From Allobacillus saliphilus (GTDB taxonomy: Bacteria > Bacillota > Bacilli > Bacillales > Alkalibacillaceae): a stretch of DNA of 50,461 bases. How positions within the stretch are numbered: position 1 is the first letter of the stretch; each line of letters opens with the position of its first letter. This document shows positions 8,287 to 16,736 of the stretch, one piece after another. Location: positions 1 to 50,461 of the forward strand of contig NZ_JAGSIE010000028.1 of the NCBI RefSeq assembly GCF_018138385.1, given 5' to 3'. A model generated the notes under the pieces. It was not told where the DNA came from, did not search any database, and saw nothing but the letters and a program-made list of their open reading frames with translations. Position numbers and translations under genes: made by a program.

Positions 8287-9162
8287 TTATTTCCCTGAAG
8301 CTAAGATGTCAACGATTTCTGATGCTTGTCGTTTTTCATCATCTGTCAATTCTTTGAAAGGGAACTTCATGAAGCCAGCGTCGACTCCTTGCTCTTTCAA
8401 TACATGCTTGAGTGTCTGATAGACGCCGATGCTTTCCATTTTAGCGATTACTTGATTCATTTCTAGCTGTAAGTTTTTTGCTTCTTTAAGCTCTGAATTT
8501 TGAAGTGCATCGAATAATGCTTTTGCTTGCTTTCCTAGTAAGCTGTAAGTACTGCCGATTGCTCCATCTGCTCCAGAAATAATGTATTGAAGCAACATAT
8601 CATCTGCACCGCCGTAGAACACTTTATCCGGGTACAATTCTTTCAACTTCGTAAGTCTGGAAAGATTTGTGTCGGAATACTTAACACCAACGACATTTGG
8701 TATAGCCAATAGCTCACCGTAGTCATCGATTGTCATTTGTGTCCCGGTAAGTACAGGAATGGAATAAACGACCATTGGATGATTCGTTTCTTCCGTGATT
8801 CTTTCGTAATAAGACTTGATTTCTTCAAAACTGAACTTGTAATAGTAAGGGGTAATCGCTGACAATGCGTCATATCCAAGTTCCTTGGCTTCGTTACCTA
8901 ATCTGATTGCCTCTTCGATATTTAATGAACCGATTTGTGCAATCAGTGTAACTGCATCTCCAGCTTCTTCTTTGACGATTTTAAGCAGTTCACTTCTCAT
9001 GGCTTCGTCCATTAAGAAACTTTCGCCAGTAGAACCGCCTATGTATAAGCCGTCGACTCCCATTACGTCAATATTATGTCGAACCACCTCCCGTAAACCT
9101 TTGTCGTTAAGGGTTCCATCTTCATTGAATGGTGTAATCAAAGCTGTCATGATCCCTTTCAT
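8287..9162 (-). CDS. nanA: N-acetylneuraminate lyase
   Basis: A 291-aa aldolase of the DHDPS/NAL superfamily that splits Neu5Ac to ManNAc and pyruvate. It shows the GGSTGES pyruvate carboxylate loop at 42-48, catalytic Tyr133 in VVYSIP, and the Schiff-base Lys161 in VGVKYSD. The ATG has GGAGG at 7 nt. It is the first gene of the nan operon, transcribed from the promoter at 9223-9252. The length matches the usual 290-300 aa. Confidence 0.95.
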   Translation of the reverse strand: MKGIMTALITPFNEDGTLNDKGLREVVRHNIDVMGVDGLYIGGSTGESFLMDEAMRSELLKIVKEEAGDAVTLIAQIGSLNIEEAIRLGNEAKELGYDALSAITPYYYKFSFEEIKSYYERITEETNHPMVVYSIPVLTGTQMTIDDYGELLAIPNVVGVKYSDTNLSRLTKLKELYPDKVFYGGADDMLLQYIISGADGAIGSTYSLLGKQAKALFDALQNSELKEAKNLQLEMNQVIAKMESIGVYQTLKHVLKEQGVDAGFMKFPFKELTDDEKRQASEIVDILASGK

Positions 9163-9189
9163 ACTATACCTCCATCCAGCAGCATTTTA

Positions 9190-9249
9190 AGAATGCGCTT
9201 TCATTCTTGATGATTTATGTGTATCATACCAAATATGAAAGCGTTTTGT
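9190..9249 (-). promoter_or_regulatory. Two mirror-image cre-like sites at the nan promoter
   Basis: CGCTTTCAT (9196-9204) and ATGAAAGCG (9235-9243) form a perfect 9-bp inverted pair about 30 bp apart. Each fits the CcpA cre pattern TGWAANCGNTNWCA at about 12 of 14 positions. One lies between the -35 and -10 boxes, the other just downstream of the -10. CcpA or the adjacent RpiR protein could be the ligand. Confidence 0.5.
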
Positions 9250-9252
9250 CAA
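9223..9252 (-). promoter_or_regulatory. Sigma-A promoter of the nan operon
   Basis: The minus strand reads TTGACA, 18 bp, TATGAT, ending 60 bp upstream of the nanA ATG. It overlaps a cre-like site, which suggests repression. Confidence 0.75.
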
Positions 9253-9267
9253 TAAACTTTAGAAAAG

Positions 9268-9316
9268 TGGAGGTTTACTCCAAAATACACACCATTCAGA
9301 CAATTTCTAGTATAAT
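9268..9316 (+). promoter_or_regulatory. rpiR-side promoter region with a small dyad
   Basis: A perfect -10 TATAAT is at 9311-9316 without a good -35, as expected of a promoter needing help or giving weak autoregulated expression. A dyad TGGAG-GTTTA-CTCCA at 9268-9282 lies between the two divergent promoters and is a candidate operator. Confidence 0.4.
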
Positions 9317-9392
9317 GTGAACTATATAACACATTTCAGAGTCTGCTAAAATGAACAGAATGAATATATTCGACAGAAAAAGGAGGATTATC

Positions 9393-10235
9393 ATGTTCGA
9401 GAATATTAACCGAACTACTATTGATTTAACTATTTTAATGGAACAACATAAAAATACGTTTACCAAATCCGAACAAAAGTTGTATACATACATTACAAAT
9501 AATTTAGATCAAATCGTTTATCAATCATTGACTGAGTTAGCCAATGCCTGCCATGTCGGTGAAGCAACTGTTTTACGTTTCTGTAGAAAATTGGGCTATA
9601 AAGGATACCAAGGTTTTAAGCTAGCCTTAGCAAGAGAAATTTCTATGCGTGACCAACAACTCAATGATGATACGTATATCGATAAAGTGAGAAACAACAT
9701 GGTTCAAGCAGTTGACGATACGTACAAGCTAGTCGATGACGAACAGCTGCAACGGGCCATTGACAAAATCGACCAAGCAACAAACGTCGTTGTTTTTGGT
9801 GTCTCTTCTTCTGGAATCGCTGGATTGGATATGCAAAATCGCCTTATGCGAATCGGAGTTAATATTGAAACGATTACCGATTCACACAACCAAGTACTCC
9901 GCGCAAACTCGGTAAATAAAGATACAGTTGTGATTGCGATCAGCTTAACCGGTAGTACGAAAGACATTATTGATGCAGTTGAAACCAGTAAAGCTAACGA
10001 CGCAACAGTCATCGCAATTACGAACTATACCGAATCACCTTTATCCAAATACGCAGACATTGTATTACTGACTTCCGCTAAGGAAAATCCTTTGGATAGT
10101 GGATCACTCGTTTCGAAGATCTCGCAACTGTTCGTCATTGATTTATTATGTACGGGAATCACAATGAGAAATTATGAAGACGCCAAAAAGACAAAAGAAA
10201 GAATCGCGCAAACCATTTCGAATAAATTGTATTAA
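9393..10235 (+). CDS. MurR/RpiR family transcriptional regulator of the nan operon
   Basis: A 280-aa protein with an N-terminal HTH_6 domain (about 1-77; TELANACHVGEATVLRFCRKLGYKGYQGFK in sense) and a C-terminal SIS sugar-phosphate-binding domain (about 120-250; FGVSSSGIAGLDMQ, ISLTGSTKDIID). The ATG at 9393 is chosen because AAAGGAGGATTATC precedes it, and the upstream in-frame Met at 9351 has no site. Placed divergently from nanA, it most likely senses ManNAc-6-P or GlcNAc-6-P and controls the operon. Repressor or activator cannot be told from sequence. Confidence 0.9.
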   Translation: MFENINRTTIDLTILMEQHKNTFTKSEQKLYTYITNNLDQIVYQSLTELANACHVGEATVLRFCRKLGYKGYQGFKLALAREISMRDQQLNDDTYIDKVRNNMVQAVDDTYKLVDDEQLQRAIDKIDQATNVVVFGVSSSGIAGLDMQNRLMRIGVNIETITDSHNQVLRANSVNKDTVVIAISLTGSTKDIIDAVETSKANDATVIAITNYTESPLSKYADIVLLTSAKENPLDSGSLVSKISQLFVIDLLCTGITMRNYEDAKKTKERIAQTISNKLY

Positions 10236-10330
10236 TTTTCGTTGAGGAGCTGGAAGTTGTCCTTTCTCATCGTTCGGATGGAAAATGATTTCAACACACT
10301 AATCGGCTGGACTCTTTTTCATAGTGATGA

Positions 10331-10373
10331 AAATACCCCCTAGTTAGTCACCTTACTAACTGGGGGGTATTTA
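10331..10373. terminator. Strong bidirectional hairpin between rpiR and the DMT gene
   Basis: An 18-bp stem (AAATACCCCCTAGTTAGT with ACTAACTGGGGGGTATTT, one G-T wobble) closes a 6-nt loop. It sits between convergent genes. The T runs are short, so hairpin strength must do most of the work. Confidence 0.8.
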
Positions 10374-10385
10374 TAAGGAAGAAGA

Positions 10386-10545
10386 GCTCATATATTTTGA
10401 AATTAGTCACATAATTTTTTTGCTTGGACTCATTTCCTTACGAATCAGACACATATCGTTTCACAAACGGAGCATATTTCGTAAAAAATGACTCATATTT
10501 CCCTTAGTGGGGAGCATATCTGCAACAATTGGACTCCTATTATCA
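10386..10545 (+). repeat. About 21-bp phased intergenic repeat array, GRCWCATAT class (array B)
   Basis: Eight units read on the plus strand: GAGCTCATAT, GTCACATAAT, GACTCATTTC, GACACATATC, GAGCATATTT, GACTCATATT, GGAGCATATC and GGACTCCTAT. Each is followed by about 11 variable bases, with spacing of 20-22 bp. As with array A it starts just after a terminator, with the same orientation relative to the upstream gene. It fills the rest of the gap to the DMT gene. Confidence 0.7.
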
Positions 10546-10550
10546 TTAAA

Positions 10551-11465
10551 TCAGACCTGTTTCAGTCGTCGTTTACGACGTATCTCCTCGTATGCACCTG
10601 AGCCGAGAAATACACCGGCTAAAATTAAAATGAATCCGAGAACTTGAGCAAACCCAATAACTTCACCTAAAAAAAGAACCGCACTAATCAACGCGAAAAA
10701 TGGGTTTAAGTTAAGAAAAATAGCCGTCGCAGCAGGTCCAACTTTTCCAATTGAATCATTGTAAAACATGTGACCTAGCGCTGTTGCAATAACCGCGGAA
10801 GCTAAGAAGATTGCCCAGATTCCGATATTTGATTGACCGAGCAAGCTATCTAGACCATTCGGTTCCAAGCATAAACCAATACCAAACAAACCAATCGAAC
10901 CTATGATTAACATATAGCCTGTTAGCAACCTCGGATCTAACGTCGGTGAAGCCTTAGCAATGATGATAAAACTAATTGCCTGAGCAAGCACCGATAAGAA
11001 CACATGGATATCTCCAATGGATACCTCACTTAATCCTTCACTTCCAACGATGACTATAAAAGACACACCGATTAATCCTAATAAAAAACCGACAACACGA
11101 ACCAAAGTCAATCGATTCCCTAAAAAGATAACCGCCATAATCGCTGTCATCAACGGGACTGTACCTAATATCATTCCACCATTTGAAGCAGTTGTTTCAG
11201 TCAATCCAACAGATAAAAAGTATTGGTGTCCAACAACACTGAACAGACTCGCTATAATGACCGTACGCCATTCTCTTTTCGTCAATCGCCGAATTCTTTT
11301 CATTAACGCCAAGAAAATAAAAACAAAAACACCCGCGACAAATATTCTTGCAGCTGTCATCGTGACCGGCATGAAATTCGTCACTAAAATCTTCGTCGCT
11401 GTGACATTGAATCCCCACGCAGCAACAACTAAAAATATAATCAAATAAATCTTCGTTTTTCCCAA
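10551..11465 (-). CDS. EamA/DMT-superfamily transporter
   Basis: A 304-aa membrane protein with ten hydrophobic segments arranged as two EamA halves (about 5-137 and 150-290). It has the typical N-terminal AAWGFNVTATK, the half-1 end VVGFLLGLIGVSFI, the repeated half-2 form VLGFILILAGVFLG, and a basic tail. It probably exports metabolites or amino acids, with substrate unknown. The start is a TTG at 11465 with GGAAG 4-5 nt before it. It is a stand-alone gene convergent with rpiR. Confidence 0.88.
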   Translation of the reverse strand: MGKTKIYLIIFLVVAAWGFNVTATKILVTNFMPVTMTAARIFVAGVFVFIFLALMKRIRRLTKREWRTVIIASLFSVVGHQYFLSVGLTETTASNGGMILGTVPLMTAIMAVIFLGNRLTLVRVVGFLLGLIGVSFIVIVGSEGLSEVSIGDIHVFLSVLAQAISFIIIAKASPTLDPRLLTGYMLIIGSIGLFGIGLCLEPNGLDSLLGQSNIGIWAIFLASAVIATALGHMFYNDSIGKVGPAATAIFLNLNPFFALISAVLFLGEVIGFAQVLGFILILAGVFLGSGAYEEIRRKRRLKQV

Positions 11466-11600
11466 ATGTCTTCCTTCTTTCTATGTATCTTTCAATCATT
11501 CATTGATAGTAACACAAGAACCATTCAGACTCTATGATGCATAAAATTTCATTAAATAATAAATTACTCACATAGCCAAGTCGCGTTATCTTTTTAATGT

Positions 11601-11720
11601 GATTAGGTGGGTATTTGTTAGATATAACAAGTATTCTGGAGATATAAAAGTCCTAGGTGTGTTATAGGGCAAATTACCACATATAAACGTGTTTGAGAAC
11701 AGTTGAGCTTATTGATATGT
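11601..11720. repeat. Weak 20-bp phased array
   Basis: Successive 20-mers starting at 11601, 11621, 11641, 11661 and 11681 begin GATTAGG, GATATAA, GATATAA, GTTATAG and ATATAAA. The period is clear for three units and then fades. It may be a decayed member of the phased-repeat class seen elsewhere in the window, or chance in AT-rich DNA. Confidence 0.3.
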
Positions 11721-11744
11721 TTATAGAGGTTTGTGAAAAAACGC

Positions 11745-11774
11745 GTCTCTAATCATTGTCATAACATTAGAGAC
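11745..11774. other. Perfect 9-bp inverted repeat upstream of the NCS1 permease
   Basis: GTCTCTAAT and ATTAGAGAC with a 12-nt loop lie just upstream of the promoter and dyad at 11779-11815. No T run follows, so an operator or upstream activation site is as likely as a terminator. Confidence 0.4.
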
Positions 11775-11778
11775 AGCA

Positions 11779-11815
11779 ATGAAAGATTGACTTTACTATC
11801 AAACTTTCATACTTT
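11779..11815 (+). promoter_or_regulatory. Promoter overlapped by a 12-bp dyad operator
   Basis: TTGACT (11787-11792), 17 bp, TACTTT (11810-11815) forms a fair sigma-A promoter. It is covered by an inverted repeat with 12-base arms (ATGAAAGATTGA at 11779-11790, TCAAACTTTCAT at 11799-11810; 11 of 12 match) separated by 8 bp. This geometry suits a dimeric repressor. No regulator gene is adjacent. Confidence 0.55.
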
Positions 11816-11893
11816 CCAATATCCCAATAACAACGATCCTCCACTCAATGCAATATTCCATTTACTACGAATGATGCAAGGGAGTTGATCAGG

Positions 11894-13297
11894 TTGAGTA
11901 CAAACACCTCTATAACAGATAAAAATCAAACGGAACAGACGAGTGATGACTATTCATTGGATAGGGTACCTCTAAACAAACGAAATATGGGATGGTTGAG
12001 TATTACAAACATTACGTTCGGAATTGCTACGGCAATTTTTTATTTTCAAATGGGAAGTGTGATGGCACTGCAATTCGGTGCGATCAACGCTATCATTTCA
12101 GCCGTATATGCAATTATCGTCGCAGGAATTCTTGGCACGTTCATCGCCTACTTATCAGCTAAGTCTGGGATGAATGTAAACTTATTGTCACGAGGCGGCG
12201 GATTTGGCTATATAGGCGCATCGTTAACCTCCTTTATTTACGCTACGAACTTCATTATGTATTGTGCGTTGGAAGGTTTAATTTTAGTTTCTGCCGTACA
12301 TGAATTTTTCCCTGTTATCCCTGAGTGGATATTAATTCTTTTCTTCGGTTCCATTGTCATTCCATTAAATTGGTTCGGAATTAAGCAATTGGACAAACTA
12401 CAAAAATGGTCTTTACCACTATTCTTCGTCTTTTTAATTGCAGCAATCGTCTTAGCTGCCCTTCAAACTTCAGAATATGACGGATACTTTTGGACGTATA
12501 TGCCAGAGAATGTTCAAGTTGGCGGATCGGCCTTATTACTATGTATTGGGATGCAACATGGAATTATGGGGTTAACCCCGTTACTTGCTTCAGATTATGC
12601 TCGTTTTCTCAAACCAAAAGATACGAAGATTGGAATATTTGCAATCGGATTTATCCCACAGATTTTTTGTTTTGGGGTAATGGGTGGACTAGGCATTTGG
12701 TTCGGTGTTCGTTTAGGTGAACCGAATCCAGGCGTTTATATTGTACTTCTATTAGGTTTTTGGGGTGCATTGTTCACGATGCTTACACAAGTACGAATCA
12801 ACGTCACAAATATTTATAGTGGCTCTTTATCACTATCAAGTTTCTTTGAAAACATCTTTCATTTCAAACCAGGACGTCGTTTTTGGGTTGTCGTAACAGG
12901 GCTTAGTGCCATTGCATTGATGCTTGGTAAAATCGTCAATCATCTCGATACAGTAATGACCTTCCAAGGTGTTTTCTTATTGGCATGGGCTTCAGTCCTT
13001 GTTGCTGATGCGGTTATTGTGAAAAAAATCCTAAAAATCGGTCCAGGATATTATGAAGCAAGACAAGAGAACTTGCACAAATGGAATCCAGTTGGTGTTG
13101 GCGCATTAGTCATCTCTACAACTTTAGGTACCATTGCTGCACTTGGATTTATCGGTCCTTTCTTACAAAGCACCGCGGCTTTCTTTGCTTCAGTTTTGGC
13201 GGCGATTTTAACGGTTGTTATTGCAATTGTGACGAAAGGAAAATATTACATTTCCGAAGAGGCAACCGATATCGAAAAAGAAGAATGTATTGCTTAG
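11894..13297 (+). CDS. NCS1-family permease (purine/cytosine/allantoin type)
   Basis: A 467-aa carrier with about 12 hydrophobic segments. The N-terminal cytosolic stretch ends in DRVPLNKRNMGWLSI, and helix 1 contains FGIATAIFYFQMGS, as in the nucleobase:cation symporter-1 family. AAGGGAG directly abuts the TTG at 11885, so I use the TTG at 11894, nine nt further on (MSTNTS). It probably takes up a nucleobase, hydantoin or vitamin, but the closest family members differ in substrate and I do not assign one. It converges on the threonate-type operon across a shared terminator. Confidence 0.85.
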   Translation: MSTNTSITDKNQTEQTSDDYSLDRVPLNKRNMGWLSITNITFGIATAIFYFQMGSVMALQFGAINAIISAVYAIIVAGILGTFIAYLSAKSGMNVNLLSRGGGFGYIGASLTSFIYATNFIMYCALEGLILVSAVHEFFPVIPEWILILFFGSIVIPLNWFGIKQLDKLQKWSLPLFFVFLIAAIVLAALQTSEYDGYFWTYMPENVQVGGSALLLCIGMQHGIMGLTPLLASDYARFLKPKDTKIGIFAIGFIPQIFCFGVMGGLGIWFGVRLGEPNPGVYIVLLLGFWGALFTMLTQVRINVTNIYSGSLSLSSFFENIFHFKPGRRFWVVVTGLSAIALMLGKIVNHLDTVMTFQGVFLLAWASVLVADAVIVKKILKIGPGYYEARQENLHKWNPVGVGALVISTTLGTIAALGFIGPFLQSTAAFFASVLAAILTVVIAIVTKGKYYISEEATDIEKEECIA

Positions 13298-13305
13298 AAA
13301 AACAT

Positions 13306-13336
13306 AAAAAAGCACGCCCGTTTAGGCGTGCTTTTC
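13306..13336. terminator. Bidirectional terminator between the NCS1 and pdxA2 genes
   Basis: AAAAGCACGCC and GGCGTGCTTTT form a perfect stem with A and T tracts on both sides. It serves both convergent genes. Confidence 0.9.
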
Positions 13337-13350
13337 TTGTTGAACTCTGA

Positions 13351-14346
13351 TTATCGTCTCGGCGCCAATTCAATTGCTTGGTCCAACGCTTCTAGCATAC
13401 TTCTTTCATCTGCAATTCCTTTTCCGGCAATATCAAAGGCAGTGCCATGGTCTACACTTGTACGTATAATCGGAAGACCGACAGTGATATTGACTCCTGC
13501 TTCAAGTCCTAACACCTTGATTGGCCCGTGCCCCTGATCATGATACATCGCTACAACGATATCGAAATCGCCTCGTTGTGCACGGAAAAACAATGTGTCC
13601 GCAGGGAGCGGCCCTTCGACATCAATACCTTCCCCTGTTGCACGCTCGATCGCTGGAATGATCTTTTCTTCTTCCTCACCATAGCCGAATAATCCATTTT
13701 CACCTGCGTGCGGATTAATTCCACACACACCGATTTTCGGTTGGTCAATTCCTGATTTATTCAATGTATCATGTGCTAACCGGATGACTTTATATACACG
13801 TTCTGGCTCAATCATATTGATCGCATCAATTAACCCTACATGGGTTGTCACATGGATGACTTTCAACTTAGGAGATGAAAGCATCATGGAAAAATCTTTT
13901 GTATCGGTCAATTCCGCCAGTATCTCTGTATGTCCTGGGTAAATATGACCGCCTTTATGCAATGCTTCTTTATTTAATGGTAAAGTACAAATTGCATCAA
14001 TTTTATTCTCGTTTGCCAGTTCAATTGCTGTACGTAGATATTCAAACGCAGCATGACCCGCTTCACTGGAAACCTCGCCAAAAGGAAGGTCTGCTGGTAA
14101 AATATCTAAATCAATACAAGCAATTTCACCGTATGTTGCTGTAAATTCCGTATCTTTATCGATCACTTTAATAGACGCTTCTATATTTAATCTCTCTACT
14201 GCTTTATTCAGCATTTTTGCATCACCAATAACAATTGGTGTAGCTTCTTGATATATTCTCTCTGTCTGTAAACTTTTAACGATGATTTCAGGACCGACGC
14301 CTGCTGCATCACCCATTGTTATTCCTATAATTGGCTTGTTAGACAT
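13351..14346 (-). CDS. pdxA2: PdxA2-type 4-phospho-threonate/erythronate dehydrogenase
   Basis: A 331-aa member of the 4-hydroxythreonine-4-phosphate dehydrogenase family. It has the N-terminal GITMGDAAGVGPEI, metal-ligand histidines in PGHTEI and MYHDQGHGPIK, and NPHAGENGLFG. Next to a DUF1537 kinase this clade oxidises and decarboxylates 4-phospho-D-threonate (or an erythronate equivalent) to DHAP. True PdxA of B6 synthesis is not usually in such an operon. The start ATG overlaps the end of the kinase gene by 8 nt, with AAAGGAG inside it. Confidence 0.88.
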   Translation of the reverse strand: MSNKPIIGITMGDAAGVGPEIIVKSLQTERIYQEATPIVIGDAKMLNKAVERLNIEASIKVIDKDTEFTATYGEIACIDLDILPADLPFGEVSSEAGHAAFEYLRTAIELANENKIDAICTLPLNKEALHKGGHIYPGHTEILAELTDTKDFSMMLSSPKLKVIHVTTHVGLIDAINMIEPERVYKVIRLAHDTLNKSGIDQPKIGVCGINPHAGENGLFGYGEEEEKIIPAIERATGEGIDVEGPLPADTLFFRAQRGDFDIVVAMYHDQGHGPIKVLGLEAGVNITVGLPIIRTSVDHGTAFDIAGKGIADERSMLEALDQAIELAPRR

Positions 14347-15640
14347 GGTTATGAACTCCTTTTAATTCAAGCATTGCATGGTGAATGGAAGCTTCCGTTC
14401 CAAAAGCACCTGCTTTCGTGATGACTAAGTAGTCTTTTTCTGGTCCGATCAATGTTCCTAAAGGAATACCCGTTTCCACTTCTTGAATCAGTTGAAAACC
14501 TAGTCCTCCTAAGTGGCGGGATGTGTCTTTTGCCGTGTCTCCACCCGTTAAAACAAAGCCGCTCAGATCTCTATTTTTTAAAGCTACTTGTTCAACGATT
14601 TCACCGATGCCGTTTGAGATTCGCTCACCAATTGCGTTTTTTGTTAAATTCAGTTTTGTTCCGATTGCTTTTACGTCACCGCGCGCACGTTCATCCGAAG
14701 GTACATATAAGACGACATCTTTCTCTTTTGCAAAACCTTCTAAACAACGTTCAATATACGTTTGTCGAGCATATTCCCATTCATCGGAAAAGAAGATGGT
14801 CGGGTCGATTTCAACGGCTTCAATCTGTGGTTGATTTGCTGCATATTGAACCTGTTTTTGTGTAACCTGTGATAAACTGCCGCAAACTGTCATCACATGT
14901 GTCACTTTTCGTTCGACTTGCTCTCCGACTTCACTCTGAAGACCTAACGTTTCCGGTATAACTTCCGCCAAACCAGCAGAGCCTGCCCAGATGACATCGC
15001 CAGAAACCGAGCTCATTTTTTTTGCTCCCTCCCGAAGTTCCTCGAGAGTTTCTGCATCACAGACAAGATATGATATTCCTTGAGCCTTAAAGCTCTCAAT
15101 CTTCTTCGAAAACGAGTCTTGATCTGCATGAAGATCTTCTTGACGAATCAGGCCAACCGATACGCCAATCTCTTCCTCAATCAATGCTTGAATCGATGAA
15201 TTTTTCACCGGATGCTTCGGATCTTTTGCAGTTTCTGTGTCTGCTAATTTCACACCGTTCACGTAGTGGATTCCATCTTTTGTTGTTCGGCCAAGCGACG
15301 GGAACGCCGGTGCAATGAAAATAAACTCCGGATTAAAAACGTTGTCCAATGCTTGTAATTCGGTACCGATGTGCCCTCTTAATGTCGAATCCATTTTTTT
15401 ATAAATTGTAGTAAATCCTGATTTTTTTAAGTATTCACCAGCTTGAGTTGTGATGGATATAGCTTCTTCTTTCGTTAAGGCGCGTGAATTTGTGTCGATC
15501 ACTAAACCGTGATTAAGTCTATTTGATATTTGCGGAATGTCAAACAACACTGACGTAGGTATTCCCTTTTTTGTTAATTGAACACCTGAATCATTTGCGC
15601 CGGTCAAGTCATCCGCTATTATTCCTATTTGTAATTTCAT
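14339..15640 (-). CDS. Four-carbon acid-sugar kinase (DUF1537; DtnK/OtnK type)
   Basis: A 433-aa two-domain kinase. The N-terminal acid-sugar-binding domain opens with GIIADDLTGANDSGVQ, and the C-terminal nucleotide-binding domain contains LTGGDTAKDTSRHLGG. DUF1537 proteins phosphorylate D-threonate, L-threonate, D-erythronate or 3-oxo-tetronates at C4. The PdxA2 partner favours a threonate or erythronate. It lies 21 bp downstream of the permease and overlaps pdxA2, forming a tight operon. The ATG has AAGGAAG at 9 nt. Confidence 0.88.
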   Translation of the reverse strand: MKLQIGIIADDLTGANDSGVQLTKKGIPTSVLFDIPQISNRLNHGLVIDTNSRALTKEEAISITTQAGEYLKKSGFTTIYKKMDSTLRGHIGTELQALDNVFNPEFIFIAPAFPSLGRTTKDGIHYVNGVKLADTETAKDPKHPVKNSSIQALIEEEIGVSVGLIRQEDLHADQDSFSKKIESFKAQGISYLVCDAETLEELREGAKKMSSVSGDVIWAGSAGLAEVIPETLGLQSEVGEQVERKVTHVMTVCGSLSQVTQKQVQYAANQPQIEAVEIDPTIFFSDEWEYARQTYIERCLEGFAKEKDVVLYVPSDERARGDVKAIGTKLNLTKNAIGERISNGIGEIVEQVALKNRDLSGFVLTGGDTAKDTSRHLGGLGFQLIQEVETGIPLGTLIGPEKDYLVITKAGAFGTEASIHHAMLELKGVHNHV

Positions 15641-15661
15641 TGTTGATAACTTCCTTTAAAA

Positions 15662-16648
15662 TTATTCATGCACCACATAATCGTCCGGTATGTTCACACC
15701 TTTTTTCTCCAAACGTTTTACTAAAAATCCGACATAGATTGGTAGTAAAACTGCAGTCGTTACCGTAGATGCAGCTACTTGAACGGTCGCCAAGTCAACG
15801 TGTGTTGCAAATGTTGCACTTGCTGCTGCAATCGCTGCTGGTGTTGCTACAGCGTTTCCTGCGGTCGATCCTTCTGCAGCACCGGCAATCGGATTCCACT
15901 TAAGTGCTCTAAACACAAAGTAACCCGCAGTACCTGTAATGAATACTGTTGCGACACCCAGTAGAACACCTGATAATCCACCGTTAATGATTGCATTGAA
16001 ATCAATACCCATACCTAATGCAAAAGCAAAGAACGGAATTAGCATTGAACTACCTTTATCCAGGAACTGTCGCATTTCGTCGTCCAAGTTTCCTAAAACC
16101 ATACCTACAATTATTGGTAGTAAAACAGATATGAATGATACGAAAGAGAACAACCCGTCCACAAAGCCCATTGCACCGAATATCGCTAATGCAACCATCG
16201 TGAAGAACGGTCCATCGTTCAATGCTAAAAGCGAATAAGCTGCACGATCTGTTTTGTCACCATATTGTCCAACGAGCGCGACGTACAAGCCACCGTTACT
16301 ATTGGTCATAGCAGCGATAATTGCGATTGGCGCTAACCCTAACCATAATCCGTTGTCTCCTGCGAACATATACGCGAGTAAACCGAATATTGCTCCGACA
16401 AACCATTTGGTTGCCAACAATGTCGCACCTTTCCCGAGGCTGACACCGACGTTTCGTAGATTAATTTGTGCACCTGTACACAAAAGGAACAGGGCAATTA
16501 ATGTTCCTGCACCATCAACAAATAATTGTTGTGTGAAGTTACCGATTCTTAATAAATCGGGTGCAAATGTATTGAGTGTTGCAGCAAGCAATAATGGGAC
16601 AACCATCATGCCTCCTGGAATTCGATCCAATGTTGCTTTAATCTTCAT
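15662..16648 (-). CDS. KdgT-family 2-keto-3-deoxygluconate-type permease
   Basis: A 328-aa membrane carrier with about ten hydrophobic segments and KdgT family marks: KATLDRIPGGMMVVPLLLAA in sense, NSNGGLYVALVGQYG, and the AEGSTAGNAVATPAAIAAA loop. With an acid-sugar kinase and dehydrogenase downstream it probably imports threonate or a related C4 acid sugar rather than KDG. It is the first gene of the operon, and its ATG follows AGGAGGAGAACA. Confidence 0.88.
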   Translation of the reverse strand: MKIKATLDRIPGGMMVVPLLLAATLNTFAPDLLRIGNFTQQLFVDGAGTLIALFLLCTGAQINLRNVGVSLGKGATLLATKWFVGAIFGLLAYMFAGDNGLWLGLAPIAIIAAMTNSNGGLYVALVGQYGDKTDRAAYSLLALNDGPFFTMVALAIFGAMGFVDGLFSFVSFISVLLPIIVGMVLGNLDDEMRQFLDKGSSMLIPFFAFALGMGIDFNAIINGGLSGVLLGVATVFITGTAGYFVFRALKWNPIAGAAEGSTAGNAVATPAAIAAASATFATHVDLATVQVAASTVTTAVLLPIYVGFLVKRLEKKGVNIPDDYVVHE

Positions 16649-16701
16649 TGTTCTCCTCCTTCATATGTAAATCGTTTAAATTTCTAACACCAATAAAGCG
16701 G

Positions 16702-16736
16702 TTACACGTGTAATAATAATTTAATCCGATTAAATT
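16702..16736. promoter_or_regulatory. Two palindromes upstream of the acid-sugar operon
   Basis: TTACACGTGTAA (16702-16713) is a perfect 12-bp palindrome. AATTTAAT-CCG-ATTAAATT (16718-16736) is a perfect 8-bp-arm dyad. Both lie 54-88 bp upstream of the permease start and are likely regulator sites. I see no GG/GC -24/-12 sigma-54 element. A TTGAGA -35 with an AT-rich -10 is possible further upstream. Confidence 0.5.

Noticed and set aside
9296-9493. 65-codon minus-strand frame over the rpiR start
   Set aside because: It overlaps the rpiR promoter and coding start in antisense and has no ribosome site.
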